From assembly GCA_036557185.1 (NCBI GenBank), contig DATBHZ010000016.1, positions 1-6,496 on the forward strand: a DNA stretch of 6,496 nucleotides, written 5' to 3'. Shown in pieces: positions 4,776 through 6,496 of this stretch. Position 1 is the first letter of the stretch. Each line of letters opens with the position of its first letter. The notes beneath the pieces are model-generated. The model searched no databases, was not told where the DNA came from, and saw only the letters and a program-made list of their open reading frames with translations. This stretch comes from DATBHZ01 sp036557185. GTDB taxonomy: Bacteria > Actinomycetota > Acidimicrobiia > IMCC26256 > JAENVU01. The translations under genes were made by a program, and so were the position numbers.

Positions 4776-6496
4776 ATGGCGGATACGACACCGACGACGA
4801 TCGCGTCAACCGTGGCGTCGCTGCCCGGCTCCGCGGCAGAACGGTTCGGTTCGCACACGGCGGCCCGGTTCAAGCGGGACGGCGACTGGAGCGAGATGAG
4901 CTACGCCGAGATGGGCGAGGCGGTCGACGAGATCGCGCTCGGCCTCGTCGACCTGGGAATCGAGGTGGGAGACCGGGTTTGCATCCTGGCCGAGACGCGG
5001 CTGGAGTGGACGCTGGCGAGCCTTGGGACCTCGGCGGCCGGGGCGGTGGCGGTGCCGGTGTATCCGACCAACTCCCCGTCGGAGTGCAAATGGGTGGCGG
5101 GCAACTCGGGTGCCCGCGCGATCTTCTGCGAGAACGACGGCCAGCGCACGAAGATCGAGGAGGTGCGCGACGAGCTCGGAGACCTCGAGCACTTGATCGG
5201 GATCGACGAGGGCGGCGGCGAGCTGTCGCTCGACGAGCTGCGCGCGCGGGGTCGCGAGCGCGACCGGGGAGAGCTTGCGGCCCGCCAGGAGCAGGTCAAC
5301 CCCGAAGACGCCTACACGATCGTCTACACCTCCGGAACGACCGGCGCGCCAAAAGGGGTCGTACTGACCCACGCCAACGCAATGGCCGTGTGCCAGATGG
5401 TCGAGGAGCTCGAGTTCGTGGAGCCCGGCGACGTCAGCTACCTGTACCTGCCGCTGGCCCATGTGTTCGCGCTGATCACGATGCTGGCCACGATCGACGA
5501 GGGCACGACGCTGATCTACTTCGGCGGCAACACGAAGGAGATCCTCGCCGAGATCATCGAGACCAAGCCCACGTACGTCCCGTCGGTGCCCCGGATCTTC
5601 GAGAAGCTCTACGGGGCAGCGATGAAGATGGTCGCCAGCGAAAGCGAGGAGGAGCAGGAGCGATTCCGCAAGGCGGTCAAGCTGGGCGTCGAGGTGCGTA
5701 TGCGTCGCCACCGCGGCGACGAAGTGCCCGCGGAGCTGGCAGAGCAGTTCGAGCAGGCCGACGAGCACATCTTCCAGCGCGTCCGGGGCCTGTTCGGTGG
5801 ACAGGTTCGCCAGGCGGTCAGCGGCGCCGCGCCGATCGCGCCCGAGATCCTCGAGTTCTTCTACGCCTCCGGCGTCCCGGTGCTCGAGGGCTGGGGCATG
5901 ACCGAGACGACCGGCGTGAACACGGTCGGGACGCTCGATCACTTCAAGTTCGGCACCGTCGGCCGCGCGCTCCCGGGCGTGGAGATCAAGATCGCCGAGG
6001 ACGGCGAGATCCTCTGCAAGGGTCCGCACATCTTCCGCGAGTACTGGCGCAACCCCGAGGCGACCGAGGAGACGATGACCGACGGATGGCTCCGCACCGG
6101 CGACCTCGGCGAGCTCGACGACGACGGCTATCTGAAGATCACCGGCCGCAAGAAGGACATCATCATCACCGCGGGCGGCAAGAACCTCACCCCCGCCAAC
6201 ATCGAGAACGACCTCAAGCAGTCTCCGTTCATCTCCCAGGCGGTGATGTACGGAGACCGCAAGCCATTCCCGGTTGCGATGATCACGCTCGACCCCGAGG
6301 AGATCGTCCCGTGGGCGAAGGAGCAGGGCCTTCCCGAGGACATGGGGTCCCTGTCGGAGCACGACAAGGTGCACGAGATGATCCAGGCAGAGCTCGACCG
6401 CGCCAACTCCAATTACGCCAGGGTCGAGCAGATCAAGAAGTTCACGATCCTCGATCACGACCTGTCGGTCGAGACCGGCGAGCTCACGCCGAGCCT
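4776..6496 (+). CDS. Long-chain acyl-CoA synthetase, FadD15-type (3' end cut by window)
   Basis: This AMP-forming enzyme activates fatty acids to acyl-CoA through an acyl-adenylate, feeding lipid synthesis or beta-oxidation. All 573 complete codons in the window are open. The ATP-binding P-loop Y-T-S-G-T-T-G-A-P-K-G is at 184-194. P-L-A-H-V-F (226-231) is the A4-like region. The adenine motif G-W-G-M-T-E-T-T-G is at 372-380. The ribose-binding aspartate is D443 in T-G-D-L-G. The hinge G-R-K-K-D is at 457-461, followed by A-G-G-K-N-L-T-P (466-473). A charged, helical insertion between about 285 and 330 (many E, R and Q) is typical of the FadD15/long-chain branch. The sequence stops at E-L-T-P-S, just before the expected K-x-K-R segment with the catalytic lysine; full length should be near 600 residues. 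The N-terminus begins M-A-D-T-T-P with no signal peptide, implying a cytosolic or membrane-associated enzyme. Confidence 0.94.
   Translation, partial: MADTTPTTIASTVASLPGSAAERFGSHTAARFKRDGDWSEMSYAEMGEAVDEIALGLVDLGIEVGDRVCILAETRLEWTLASLGTSAAGAVAVPVYPTNSPSECKWVAGNSGARAIFCENDGQRTKIEEVRDELGDLEHLIGIDEGGGELSLDELRARGRERDRGELAARQEQVNPEDAYTIVYTSGTTGAPKGVVLTHANAMAVCQMVEELEFVEPGDVSYLYLPLAHVFALITMLATIDEGTTLIYFGGNTKEILAEIIETKPTYVPSVPRIFEKLYGAAMKMVASESEEEQERFRKAVKLGVEVRMRRHRGDEVPAELAEQFEQADEHIFQRVRGLFGGQVRQAVSGAAPIAPEILEFFYASGVPVLEGWGMTETTGVNTVGTLDHFKFGTVGRALPGVEIKIAEDGEILCKGPHIFREYWRNPEATEETMTDGWLRTGDLGELDDDGYLKITGRKKDIIITAGGKNLTPANIENDLKQSPFISQAVMYGDRKPFPVAMITLDPEEIVPWAKEQGLPEDMGSLSEHDKVHEMIQAELDRANSNYARVEQIKKFTILDHDLSVETGELTPS

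Noticed and set aside
4806..6458. A 550-residue open frame antisense to the acyl-CoA synthetase
   Set aside because: It is the shadow of a GC-rich coding gene. The plus strand carries every adenylation-domain motif and a strong ribosome binding site, while the antisense product is a low-complexity L/D/R/V-rich sequence with no domain.

Overview
The window is GC-rich bacterial chromosome. Almost every gene has a strong third-position G/C bias, so long antisense shadow frames cover the real genes. The acyl-CoA synthetase style, the RNase Z of about 325 residues, the small PPOX-fold flavoprotein, frequent GTG starts and a tRNA with no encoded CCA together suggest an actinomycetote, possibly a Thermoleophilia/Solirubrobacterales-like lineage. 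The lineage is my inference from protein style; no marker gene fixes it.

Left part (1-2149, minus strand): a compact operon-like run read right to left. It holds a YfcE/MJ0936-type metallophosphoesterase (GTG start), ribonuclease Z (GTG start, 12 nt downstream) and a RimJ/RimL-like GNAT acetyltransferase (GTG start, overlapping the rnz stop as GTGA). After a 79-nt gap comes the first eight codons of another minus-strand gene with a good ribosome binding site, which runs off the left edge. A tRNA-Arg(CCG) gene lies on the plus strand at 2193-2265, divergent from this run. It lacks an encoded CCA, so its 3' end is the kind of end RNase Z makes.

Middle (2266-3673): three minus-strand genes. They are a 62-residue two-helix membrane peptide, a 99-residue acidic protein of unknown function whose start is best placed at a GTG, and a PPOX-fold (pyridoxamine 5'-phosphate oxidase-like) flavin or F420-binding protein. 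The 341-bp gap between the last two contains the most unusual structure in the window: a nested inverted repeat of about 112 bp (3018-3129). It has a perfect 14-bp inner arm pair, a small apical stem, and a second outer arm pair matching at 12 of 14 positions. It resembles a non-coding palindromic or MITE-like element.

Right part (3757-6496): a plus-strand single-pass membrane protein of unknown function converges with a small, very acidic, Asp-Pro-rich, apparently disordered protein. Their stop codons sit in the two arms of one small stem-loop. Divergent from the latter is a long-chain acyl-CoA synthetase of the FadD15 type, behind a strong Shine-Dalgarno sequence. It is complete at the N-terminus and cut by the window edge just before the expected C-terminal catalytic-lysine segment.

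Apart from the inverted-repeat element this looks like ordinary housekeeping and accessory chromosome. I see no CRISPR array, prophage, transposase or recognisable defence or biosynthetic system.
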